NCBI GenBank assembly: GCA_024650045.1 | Contig: JANKMU010000014.1 | Location: 1-53,483 of the forward strand | Reading direction: 5' to 3' | DNA length: 53,483 nt | Source: Mycoplasmatota bacterium | Lineage (GTDB): Bacteria; Bacillota_I; Bacilli_A; Acholeplasmatales; Acholeplasmataceae | In this document: in pieces, positions 42,692 through 51,672 of the stretch | Layout: the number at the start of each line of letters is the position of its first letter | Position numbering within the stretch: the stretch's first letter is position 1 | Position numbers and translations under genes: made by a program | Notes under the pieces: generated by a model | What the model was told of the DNA's origin: nothing | The model's database searches: none | The model's input: only the letters and a program-made list of their open reading frames with translations

Positions 42692-44532
42692 ATATGTTTG
42701 AATATCATGGCTGATAATGGACCTAACTTCGGTTTAATAAAGTATTTAAACTGATTTTTTTCACCTTTAATTGCTTTAATAGGTTTTCCATTATACTGAT
42801 CACTTCCAAAATAAATTTCTTTATCACTATTGATTATTTCTTCATAGACTCCAGATAGTGGAACCCCAACTTCATAGAACTCATGAACATTTGGTGTCAT
42901 ATTTAGAATAACCACTAACGTTTCAACATCACTTCTTCTAATAAATGCAAATACACTTTGATCTTGATCTTCTACAATCGACCATTCAAAACCTTTGGGA
43001 TCATGATCATAAAAATAGAGTGCATCATGATGTAAATATACTTGAGCTAAATCTTTAAAGAATCGATTTGCCTTTTGATGTGCAGGGAAATCGAACAATT
43101 TCCAATCTAACTCTTTTTGGAATGCCCATTCACTAAATGAAGCAAACTCTTGACCCATAAATAATAATTTTTTACCAGGATGTGTAATCCATAAACTTAA
43201 TAATAATCGCCAATTCGCCATTTGTTGAAAATAGTCACCAGGCATTTTATTAACTAAACTACCTTTCATATGAACAACTTCATCATGAGAAAAAGGCAAG
43301 ATAAATTGTTCATTAAATGCGTATACTAAGCCAAACGTTATTTTATCATGATGGTATTTACGATGAATTGGATCTTCTTTGAAGTATCTTAAAACATCAT
43401 TCATAAATCCCATATTCCATTTATAATTAAATCCTATACCACCGTTATCAACTGGATGAGTAACCATAGGATAATCTGTTGAATCTTCTGCCATAAATAA
43501 AACTCGATCATCTTTTCCAAATAAATGGAAACTTAGTTGTCTCATAAAGTTTATCGCGTCTTGGTTCACACCTTTTTGTTGATTACCTAAATAATAAATC
43601 AAGTTTGATACAGCATCAATACGATAACCATCAATATGAAAATAATCCATCCAAAAGGTTAATGCTGAAAGCATAAAACTTCTGGTAATCCCTTTAGAAA
43701 AATCAAGATTATTCGTTCCCCAAGTAACATTTTCTCTTCGGTCTTTGTCATTAAACTCATATAAAGGGGTACCATCAAAAAATGATAGACCATGTGCATC
43801 TTTGCAGATATGTCCTAAAACCCAATCTAGAATAACTCCTATACCTGCTTGATGGAAACGATCAATCATATACATAAAGTCTTTAGGTACGCCATATCTT
43901 GACGTAGCTGCAAAATATCCTGTGCCTTGATATCCCCATGAATCATCAAGTGGATATTCATAGATAGGTAAAAATTCAACATGGGTAAACCCTTGGTTTT
44001 TCACATAATCAATCAGTTCATCAACGACTTCATTATATGGTTTAAATGCGCCAAATTTTCTACGCCAAGATCCTAAGTGAACCTCGTAAATTAAAAGTGG
44101 TTGTTGGTAACTTTTTTTCTTATGGTAAAACCATCCTTCATCATTCCATTTATAAAAATCAATATCATAGACTTTTGAAGCCGTTTGAGGTCTTACTTCT
44201 GCGAAAAACGCAAAAGGATCTGCTTTATAAATGGTACGATTAGAATTGGTATGTATTTCGTATTTATAAGTTGCCCACTCATAATTACCAGGAACTTCAA
44301 TTCTAAAAAATCCAGTGTGATGGATTTTTGTTAGTACATGTTTCCAACCTTCATAACCATTAAAATCAGAGACAAGTCTTACTTCTTTAGCATTAGGTGC
44401 ATAAACTGTAAATTCAGTTGAAACAATTTCACCTTGATTATTTCTAATCAGATGAGCACCTAAAAACTGGTGAGCATTAGCTGCTCGACCGAGTAAGAAC
44501 TCATTGATATCAAAATCTGAAATAAGTCTCAT
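42682..44532 (-). CDS. glgB: 1,4-alpha-glucan branching enzyme
   Basis: 616 residues. N-terminal CBM48 domain (FTVYAPNAKEVRLVSDFNGY) followed by a GH13_9 barrel: VEFLPIYEYPLDDSWGYQGTG region, nucleophile Asp in IDGYRIDAVSNL, Glu in FMAEDSTDYP, and PFSHDEVVHMKGS. It makes alpha-1,6 branches in glucan. It is last in the glgP-amylase-pullulanase-glgB run (9 nt after pullulanase). No glgA or glgC is in the window, so either glycogen is made elsewhere or branching acts on imported/rebuilt dextrins. Confidence 0.95.
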   Translation of the reverse strand: MRLISDFDINEFLLGRAANAHQFLGAHLIRNNQGEIVSTEFTVYAPNAKEVRLVSDFNGYEGWKHVLTKIHHTGFFRIEVPGNYEWATYKYEIHTNSNRTIYKADPFAFFAEVRPQTASKVYDIDFYKWNDEGWFYHKKKSYQQPLLIYEVHLGSWRRKFGAFKPYNEVVDELIDYVKNQGFTHVEFLPIYEYPLDDSWGYQGTGYFAATSRYGVPKDFMYMIDRFHQAGIGVILDWVLGHICKDAHGLSFFDGTPLYEFNDKDRRENVTWGTNNLDFSKGITRSFMLSALTFWMDYFHIDGYRIDAVSNLIYYLGNQQKGVNQDAINFMRQLSFHLFGKDDRVLFMAEDSTDYPMVTHPVDNGGIGFNYKWNMGFMNDVLRYFKEDPIHRKYHHDKITFGLVYAFNEQFILPFSHDEVVHMKGSLVNKMPGDYFQQMANWRLLLSLWITHPGKKLLFMGQEFASFSEWAFQKELDWKLFDFPAHQKANRFFKDLAQVYLHHDALYFYDHDPKGFEWSIVEDQDQSVFAFIRRSDVETLVVILNMTPNVHEFYEVGVPLSGVYEEIINSDKEIYFGSDQYNGKPIKAIKGEKNQFKYFIKPKLGPLSAMIFKHIKK

Positions 44533-44541
44533 AGTTATCTC

Positions 44542-46500
44542 CTATTTTTTTATATAGATGATATAAATTCCTGGTTGATCAATAATTAAACTCTTTTCCT
44601 TGGTTAATGCTTTTTGTGATGGGAAAATGAGTTTTCCTCCATGAATTGGACATCCTTCTAATTCAAAGTCATTTTTAATATAATGTAATAATATTTCTTG
44701 ATCATTTTCTAATTTGTAAATTAACAAATGTTTATCTTTACTAATTGTTACAAAATCTTCATAAGAAATTTGTCGGTATAAACGATATTTTTTTCTTAAT
44801 TTAAGAAGTTTCTTTAACTTCTTGACACTTTCTTCGTGAATATTCCATTCTATTTGATTAATCTCATCTGAACTGTTATAAGAGTTTTCAACGCCTTTTT
44901 TACTGCGATAAAACTCTTGTCCTGCATGATAAAATGGAACACCTTGCGATATTGCAATCAAATGATTTGCAAAGTCTTGATAGACCTTAAACTTTGAATC
45001 TTCATTCCCATAACTTAAAAGCATTTTATCATAATATGTCAAATTATCATGACATTCAACGTAATTAATTGATTGATTTGGTGATAAAAACATATGTGGG
45101 GAACCTAAGATAGCTTGCATAGCTTTGTTTGATAAATGATTATTACCCATGGTATAACCCAGTTTATCTCCATGTAATTCACCTTTCATCGTGTTACGAT
45201 AAAAGTCATTAAAATGAGCATAACTAGGAAATGAAGCTTGATTATGCATATTCGATCTTTGTTTTGAACTTACTTCTGTTTGCATATTCCATCCTTCACC
45301 ATATAACATGATATAAGGATTAATTGCCATCAATCTTTTTTCAATCTCATGCATTGTCTCAAGATCCATTAAGCCCATCAAATCAAATCTAAAACCATCG
45401 ATTTGATAGTTTTTCGCATAATGAGCTAGGCTATCAACGATGAGTCTTCTTACCATATAATTTCTTGTTTCAATATCATTTCCACAATACGAAGCATCCG
45501 TCATTTTGGATTGACGATCATGACGATAAAAATATCCAGGAACAATATCATCATAAGGAAATGTCTTATATTGATAAACATGGTTATATACAACATCCAT
45601 ATTAATTCCAAGTTTTAATTGATGTGCTTGATTAACTACCTTTTTAAAACTATTAATTCGATCATATGGATTATATGGATTTTTACTATACCATCCTTCA
45701 AGGGAAAAATATTGACTTGGGTTATATCCCCAGTTATATAATTCATCTTTATTAACATCATCAACATCTTCAAAATCAAATACAGGTAAGACTTGTAGAT
45801 GTGTCATACCAAGTTTTTTAATATATTCTAAAACAGATCCCTTTAATGTATGACTGTATTCTATAACGCCTTCATAAAGACCTTTAGAGTCTACATCTAG
45901 GTTAATTGACATATCTCTAATATGTCCCTCATAAATCACTGTATCGACATAGTTTTTGACTTTAATATTCGTTTTTTCTATTGGAGTCGTTTGGTCCCAA
46001 TCAATAATATGACTGCCCTCTATTGAGGCAGCAATCGTATAAGGGTCTCTAACTTCCTTAAAGTGATCAACCAATCTAATTTTATAAGTATATGTTTTAT
46101 TTTCCTGATTTCCATCAACCGTTGTTTTCCAAATTGGCTCTTCATAAGTCATTTTATACTCGTTATTCTCAATAACGACATAGACCTCTTTAGCAACCGG
46201 TGAAAATAAATAAAAATCTGTATGTTTAGCATTGTAAACATATCCTAAAGGACCATCATATCTAAATCTCTTCTCAAATTCAGGTGTTAATGTAACTAGT
46301 CCTAACTGCAATGGATATATTTGATCATTGATATGAATGATATCATTTTGATGTAAAGTTATAGGATGTTTACAGACAAAAAACTGATTAAAACCTTCGT
46401 TTTTTAACCAGTTTATTTCATTATTTTCTAATTCAATTTTATAAATATATTCGTGACTTTCAATTCTAATTAAATTGAAACCTTCTATAAAAACTTTCAT
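44542..46500 (-). CDS. pulA: Type I pullulanase (debranching enzyme)
   Basis: 652 residues. An N-terminal beta region with a CBM48-like part precedes a GH13_14 barrel with the type I pullulanase hallmark YNWGYNPSQYF; nucleophile Asp in FRFDLMG, Glu in LYGEGWNM, and ECHDNLTYYD. No signal peptide, so it is cytoplasmic and cleaves alpha-1,6 branches in glycogen or limit dextrins, complementing glgB and glgP. Its start overlaps the amylase stop (ATGA) with AAAGGA upstream. Confidence 0.93.
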   Translation of the reverse strand: MKVFIEGFNLIRIESHEYIYKIELENNEINWLKNEGFNQFFVCKHPITLHQNDIIHINDQIYPLQLGLVTLTPEFEKRFRYDGPLGYVYNAKHTDFYLFSPVAKEVYVVIENNEYKMTYEEPIWKTTVDGNQENKTYTYKIRLVDHFKEVRDPYTIAASIEGSHIIDWDQTTPIEKTNIKVKNYVDTVIYEGHIRDMSINLDVDSKGLYEGVIEYSHTLKGSVLEYIKKLGMTHLQVLPVFDFEDVDDVNKDELYNWGYNPSQYFSLEGWYSKNPYNPYDRINSFKKVVNQAHQLKLGINMDVVYNHVYQYKTFPYDDIVPGYFYRHDRQSKMTDASYCGNDIETRNYMVRRLIVDSLAHYAKNYQIDGFRFDLMGLMDLETMHEIEKRLMAINPYIMLYGEGWNMQTEVSSKQRSNMHNQASFPSYAHFNDFYRNTMKGELHGDKLGYTMGNNHLSNKAMQAILGSPHMFLSPNQSINYVECHDNLTYYDKMLLSYGNEDSKFKVYQDFANHLIAISQGVPFYHAGQEFYRSKKGVENSYNSSDEINQIEWNIHEESVKKLKKLLKLRKKYRLYRQISYEDFVTISKDKHLLIYKLENDQEILLHYIKNDFELEGCPIHGGKLIFPSQKALTKEKSLIIDQPGIYIIYIKK

Positions 46501-47789
46501 TTGATATGTTCCTTTAATGTATCAATTATAATTGGAGTCTCTCCAATATTAATTTTACCATCTTTTACTCTAATTTCTTCTTCATTAACGAAATTCGTAT
46601 AAGTCCCATCAATTAAAGGAACCTCAACAGTTGTTTGATCTTCAAGATTAAAGATACCTAATAAAAATTGACGTTGATACGTATATGACATGACAACAAC
46701 ATTTTGGCTATGATGAATATTAAAATTACCATAAATAAAAATGGGTTGTTTTTTTAGTGCTGCCATTCTTTTGATAAAAGGTTCAATAGAGTTGGTTTTA
46801 TTCCATGGTACTAAATCAACATCAAAAAGCGTTGGTTCATGCATCACGCTATGTTCTTGACCTGCATATAGAAATGCTGCTCCTCTTAAGAAAAACATTA
46901 AGGCATTCATTTGAATAAAATGGTGTTGATCCCTAACCTTGCTTCTTAATCTTGGTTGATCATGATTTTCAAAACTTCTTAATTTAATATAATTTTTTGG
47001 ATAAGTAACTTCTTGTCTTGCGATTTCTTCCATCCATCGAGGAAGCTTAGATGGATCTTTTAAATATTCATTCATGTACTCAAAAATATCATAGTCATAA
47101 CAAATATCAAATGCTTCATACATTTGTGAATCACTTGATATGTCATATCCCATATCTCTTAAGTACTTAATAAATCCAGGATGAACTGATTCGGTTAACC
47201 ATATCACATTTGGATTAACTTTTGCTACTTCTTGACGTGCTTCAATCCAAAAATCAATAGGTAATAATGGTGCGACATCACATCTAAATCCATCGACCAT
47301 CTTCGCCCAATAAACTAAGTTTTCTATTAAATAATCCCAAACTTCACGATGTTTAAAATCAAGATCGGTAATATCGCTCCAGTCACCGACACGATTTGCA
47401 AACTCACCTTTGTCATTTTTATAAAACCAATGTGGTTTTTCATTGACAAGTTTAGAATCTCTTGAGGTATGATTAAAGACGATGTCAATCATCACCTTTA
47501 ATCCTCTTTGATGTGCTTCATCAAGCAGTTTCTTAAAATCATCTAATGTGCCTAAATCAGGATGAATCGCATAATAATCTGTAATAGAATAAGGGCTTCC
47601 ACTTTCACCTTTTCTAGCCTTTTTTCCAATTGGATGAATTGGAAGTAAATATAAAACATCAACACCTAAACCCTTAATACGGTCTAGGTCATCAATAACG
47701 CCTTCAAAGTTTTGTTTTTGTGAATGTTGTCTAGGAAAGACTTGATAAAATGTATATGATCTAATTTGTAAATCAGTTTGTCTTGCCAT
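46497..47789 (-). CDS. GH13 alpha-amylase, cytoplasmic
   Basis: 430 residues, a compact alpha-amylase-family barrel with a small C-terminal domain. Motifs: DIVFNHTSRDS, nucleophile Asp in DGFRCDVAPLLP, Glu in WLTESVHPGF, and SFENHDQPRLRS. No signal peptide, so it acts on intracellular dextrins. It could also be a maltogenic or exo-acting enzyme; specificity cannot be told by eye. It lies between glgP (11 nt) and pullulanase (overlap) in the same operon. Confidence 0.88.
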   Translation of the reverse strand: MARQTDLQIRSYTFYQVFPRQHSQKQNFEGVIDDLDRIKGLGVDVLYLLPIHPIGKKARKGESGSPYSITDYYAIHPDLGTLDDFKKLLDEAHQRGLKVMIDIVFNHTSRDSKLVNEKPHWFYKNDKGEFANRVGDWSDITDLDFKHREVWDYLIENLVYWAKMVDGFRCDVAPLLPIDFWIEARQEVAKVNPNVIWLTESVHPGFIKYLRDMGYDISSDSQMYEAFDICYDYDIFEYMNEYLKDPSKLPRWMEEIARQEVTYPKNYIKLRSFENHDQPRLRSKVRDQHHFIQMNALMFFLRGAAFLYAGQEHSVMHEPTLFDVDLVPWNKTNSIEPFIKRMAALKKQPIFIYGNFNIHHSQNVVVMSYTYQRQFLLGIFNLEDQTTVEVPLIDGTYTNFVNEEEIRVKDGKINIGETPIIIDTLKEHIK

Positions 47790-47800
47790 AAGTTTATCTC

Positions 47801-50179
47801 CTAAAATTTAATTTTTTCAAGTTTCCATAAATCTTGATTATATTGTTCAATCGTACGATCTGATGTGAAGAATCCTGAATGTGCTATGTTTGCAATTGAC
47901 ATCTCTAACCATTTTGAACGATCTTTATAAGTTTCATTTGCAATTTGATGTGCTTTTGTATACGCATCAAAATCTTTTAAGACTAAGAAATAATCACTAT
48001 TTAATAAGTTATTTAAGATATAGTCAAAATGTTGTGGGTTCTCATGAATGCTTCTAACAAATGAGAAAACGTTCTGTAATCTTGGATCTGCATTAAAGAT
48101 TTCTCTTGGCTTGTAGCCATTATTTTCATATATTTCACTAACTTCATCAGCAGTTAATCCAAAAATAAAGTTATTTTCTTCTCCTGCATATTTAACGATT
48201 TCAACATTTGCTCCATCTAATGTTCCAATCGTTTGAGCTCCATTCATCATAAACTTCATATTACCTGTTCCGCTTGCTTCTTTGGTTGCTGTTGAAATTT
48301 GTTCTGATAAGTCAGCTGCTGGCATTAAATACTCAGCATATGTTACATTATAATTTTCAACAAAAACAACTTTTAATAGATGACGAGTATCAGGATCATT
48401 ATTAAGAATTTCAGATGTTCTACTAATTAACTCAATAATAGCTTTTGCCATATGATAGCTGGGGGCTGCTTTTGCTCCAAAGATAAATGAATGTGGATAA
48501 TAATTCTTCTTAAATACAGGGTCAGATTTTAATCTTTGATAAACATAGATAATATGTAATATGTTCATTAACTGACGTTTGTATTCATGAAGTCTTTTAA
48601 TTTGGATATCAAAAATACTATTGACATCTAACTCTACACCTTCATTTTTAAATATATAATCTGCTAAAGCTTGTTTTTTTGCAAGTTTCATTTGATCAAT
48701 TTTTTGTTTTGTATCTTCATCTTTTCTAAATGCATCTAATTTTTCTAGTTGCGTCAAATCTTGTCGCCATGTTGTTCCTATTTTTTCATCTAAGACTTGA
48801 ACAAGTTCATGATTGGTATGAATCAACCAACGACGATGTGTAATACCATTGGTTTTATTGTTGAATTTATTAGGATATAAAGTATAGAAATTTTTCATTT
48901 CAATATTTTTTAAAATATCTGTATGTAATTGTGCAACACCATTCACACTAAACGATCCATATATACAAATATGAGCCATACGGACATGATGATGTCCAAT
49001 TAATCCCATAAAATACATTTGTTCTCTATTAAATCTACCATCTTGTTCTAAAACACGCTTGAAGCGGCGATTCATTTCTTGAACGATTTCATAAATTCTA
49101 GGTAATAAGTTTCTAAAAATTTGAATATTCCATTTTTCTAATGCTTCGGATAAAATCGTATGATTCGTGAATGCACAAGTTTTCGTTGTGATTGCCCATG
49201 CTTCATCATATCCTAGGTATTCCTCATCCATTAATATTCTCATCATTTCAGGAATAACTAAAGTAGGATGCGTATCATTAATTTGGAACGTATAATATTC
49301 ATTAAACTTTCTAATGTCTCTACATAGCGTTTTATGCTCTAATATAGCTGCTTTAACACCAGCAGCACTAAAGACATAAGATTGCATCAATCTTAATGTT
49401 TTTCCGTTTTCTGTGGAATCATCTGGATAAAGTACTTCTGAAATATCTTTAGACATTTTAATATATTTCTTGTCTTGCATCATTTGTTTATCACTTGGTT
49501 CTGTTGACCATAATCGTAGAGTAGTGACAACACCGTTTTGATCACCTACGATTTTAACATCATAAGGAACTGCTTTAATCCAAACCGGATTAATCAGTTT
49601 CGTGTGTTCAACATAACCAAACAATGGGATATCTATAGCTTCATGATCTTTTCTAGTTTCCCAAATAAAGGGTTGATCTAACCATGGATCTAAATGTTCG
49701 ACTTGTTTATGGTTTTTAATTTCTTGCAAGAAAAACCCATGTTGATAACGTAAACTGTTACCAAATAGTGGCAATCCTAAAGATGCAGCAGAATCTAGAA
49801 AGCAAGCTGCTAATCTACCTAAGCCACCATTTCCTAATCCTGCATCTGTTTCTGCCTGTTCGACTTCATTTAAATCGATACCTAAATCGTGAAATGCTTG
49901 TTTAACCACATCATAATGACCACTGTTTTGAAGGTTATTGGTAATCAATCGGCCCATTAAAAACTCCATCGAAAAATAGATGGTTTTCTTTAAATTGTTT
50001 TCTCTAATATAGTCATTAGTTTTTTGATATGCTTCATCTAAATTTGCTTCAAGCAACTTAGCTAAAACTGTGTAACGTTGGTATATTGAAGAATCCTTTA
50101 AGTCAACGTTATAAGTATCCTTGACTTCTTGAGTAAATACTTTCTTAAAGGTTTCTTTGTCATTAAATATTGTTTGCAT
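47801..50179 (-). CDS. glgP: Glycogen/maltodextrin phosphorylase
   Basis: 792 residues, GT35. The PLP-binding region reads EASGTGNMKFMMNGA..TIGTLDGANVEI; the N-terminal part contains YFSMEFLMGRLITNNL and NGGLGRLAACFLDSAA. It releases glucose-1-phosphate from chain ends, saving ATP. AAGGAG lies 11 nt before the ATG. The preceding terminator and the operator/promoter at 50215-50259 make it the first gene of the glgP-amylase-pulA-glgB operon. Confidence 0.96.
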   Translation of the reverse strand: MQTIFNDKETFKKVFTQEVKDTYNVDLKDSSIYQRYTVLAKLLEANLDEAYQKTNDYIRENNLKKTIYFSMEFLMGRLITNNLQNSGHYDVVKQAFHDLGIDLNEVEQAETDAGLGNGGLGRLAACFLDSAASLGLPLFGNSLRYQHGFFLQEIKNHKQVEHLDPWLDQPFIWETRKDHEAIDIPLFGYVEHTKLINPVWIKAVPYDVKIVGDQNGVVTTLRLWSTEPSDKQMMQDKKYIKMSKDISEVLYPDDSTENGKTLRLMQSYVFSAAGVKAAILEHKTLCRDIRKFNEYYTFQINDTHPTLVIPEMMRILMDEEYLGYDEAWAITTKTCAFTNHTILSEALEKWNIQIFRNLLPRIYEIVQEMNRRFKRVLEQDGRFNREQMYFMGLIGHHHVRMAHICIYGSFSVNGVAQLHTDILKNIEMKNFYTLYPNKFNNKTNGITHRRWLIHTNHELVQVLDEKIGTTWRQDLTQLEKLDAFRKDEDTKQKIDQMKLAKKQALADYIFKNEGVELDVNSIFDIQIKRLHEYKRQLMNILHIIYVYQRLKSDPVFKKNYYPHSFIFGAKAAPSYHMAKAIIELISRTSEILNNDPDTRHLLKVVFVENYNVTYAEYLMPAADLSEQISTATKEASGTGNMKFMMNGAQTIGTLDGANVEIVKYAGEENNFIFGLTADEVSEIYENNGYKPREIFNADPRLQNVFSFVRSIHENPQHFDYILNNLLNSDYFLVLKDFDAYTKAHQIANETYKDRSKWLEMSIANIAHSGFFTSDRTIEQYNQDLWKLEKIKF

Positions 50180-50214
50180 AATTATTTGTGCTCCTTTTAT
50201 TGATGCCTATATAT

Positions 50215-50259
50215 ATTTTACCATGCTTTATAAAAAGCATGTTTATGTAACCGATTTCA
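50215..50259 (-). promoter_or_regulatory. glgP promoter with cre/LacI-type operator
   Basis: The operator TGAAATCGGTTACA (50259-50246) matches the cre consensus on the plus strand. An extended -10 TGGTAAAAT (TAAAAT 50220-50215) lies 25 nt further on. Between them, where a -35 would sit, is an 8-bp inverted repeat CATGCTTT/AAAGCATG (50222-50241) that may be a second operator or a hairpin. Confidence 0.7.
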
Positions 50260-50270
50260 TTTCTCGACGG

Positions 50271-50296
50271 AAAAAAGGATGATTTCTCACCCTTTT
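50271..50296 (-). terminator. Terminator after malG
   Basis: A 10-bp stem AAAAGGGTGA/TCATCCTTTT (one G-U pair) with a GAAA tetraloop overlaps the malG stop, followed by TTCCG. Probably partial or full termination before glgP. Confidence 0.7.
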
Positions 50297-51669
50297 GTAG
50301 CTCCTGCCATGATACCTTCGATAAGGTATTTTTGGAATGCCATATAAAGTGCAGTAATAGGTAAACCGACGAGTATAGCACCTGCGGCAAATGCTGAATA
50401 ATGTTGATAATTTAAGTCATTAATAAATCTAAATAAACCAACAGCAAGTGTCCATTGTCTTGAAATATCATAATCAGGTGGTGCACCAGCTGGTGCGAAC
50501 CTGAGTAGATATCCTGGTAACAAGTAATCCATCCATGGTCCCATAAACATTGAGACAGCAACGAATGTTAAGATTGGAACGGATAAAGGTAATATGATTT
50601 TAAAGAAAATTTGAAGTTTATTCGCTCCATCAATCATTGCTGATTCATCTAAGTCTTTAGGAATTTGTGATAAGAAACCTTTAATAAGCCATAAGTTACC
50701 TGGGATGCTACCACCGATATACAAAATACTTAAGTAAGTTGGTCGACCAAGAAGATTAAACTTCCAGAACAATACATACATTGCAATTAAACCCATAAAT
50801 GATGGGAATGCTTGTAATACCAAAATGGTTAGCAATCCTGCTTTTTTCCCTTTAAAGCTAAAGCGAGCAAAGACATAAGCTGCACCAGTAATTAATAACG
50901 TACCACCAAGCATATTGATTAACGCAATCGTCAATGTATTTGTATACCATCTAGTAAAGTTTGTTTCTTCAAAGAGATATGTAAATGCTCCAAAACTTGG
51001 GTTATCTGGCCAAATCTGATTCGGTACATCACTTCTAACATTAGCGAATGCCATACCAAAGATATAAACAACTGGAACGATTACGATAACTGCAATCAAT
51101 GTAATTTCCGCATAAATAAGCAATCTCGATAACATACTAGAAAATTTGAAAATATCTCTTATAGATTCTTTAGTTGCATTTCTTCGCTTAGGAAGTTTTT
51201 TGTAATAGTAGAATCCATAAACAGGCATTAACCCCATCAAACCTGGCTTAATGCCTTCATAACCTTTTTTACTTGCATATTCAACAACAGTTCCTTGATG
51301 CAGCAAGAAGGCTAGAATAATCACGAATACTGTAAATAGTGTTTGTAATAAATTATTAGAAAGTGATAAGTAAATCACAACAGATGCTGGAATGATAACT
51401 ATGAATGCTCCTAACAACAGCAATCCATACAACATAATTCTTTTTCCAAGAATTTCAGGACTGATTAAATATTTAAGTTCACGATCTGATACTTTAACGA
51501 GTGATTTATTTTTCTTGAAATATGTGAATCCGAAAAATGGAATGAGGGCAATCAAACGATATTTAATACCTTCATAACCTTTTTTCTTTGCATAATCATA
51601 TACAGTTCCTTGGTTGACCAATATGATTAAGATTCCAAAATATATAAGTAATATATGTAGAATTGTCAT
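50287..51669 (-). CDS. malG: Maltodextrin ABC transporter permease MalG, with duplicated N-terminal extension
   Basis: 460 residues, against about 280-300 for usual MalG. The C-terminal two thirds (about 185-460) are a normal binding-protein-dependent permease; the EAA loop is ESAMIDGANKLQIFFKIILPL in form (E-x3-DGA...I.LPL). The first 209 residues are two tandem copies with a period of about 105: hydrophobic helix, (N/H)QGTV..YA.KKGYEGIK, a PxxGF(T/Y)Y(F/Y) turn, linker, second helix. The start sits 3 nt after malF, with AGGAGG in the malF end. The extension is not part of the standard transporter fold and its role is unknown. Confidence 0.88.
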   Translation of the reverse strand: MTILHILLIYFGILIILVNQGTVYDYAKKKGYEGIKYRLIALIPFFGFTYFKKNKSLVKVSDRELKYLISPEILGKRIMLYGLLLLGAFIVIIPASVVIYLSLSNNLLQTLFTVFVIILAFLLHQGTVVEYASKKGYEGIKPGLMGLMPVYGFYYYKKLPKRRNATKESIRDIFKFSSMLSRLLIYAEITLIAVIVIVPVVYIFGMAFANVRSDVPNQIWPDNPSFGAFTYLFEETNFTRWYTNTLTIALINMLGGTLLITGAAYVFARFSFKGKKAGLLTILVLQAFPSFMGLIAMYVLFWKFNLLGRPTYLSILYIGGSIPGNLWLIKGFLSQIPKDLDESAMIDGANKLQIFFKIILPLSVPILTFVAVSMFMGPWMDYLLPGYLLRFAPAGAPPDYDISRQWTLAVGLFRFINDLNYQHYSAFAAGAILVGLPITALYMAFQKYLIEGIMAGATKG

Positions 51670-51672
51670 ATC

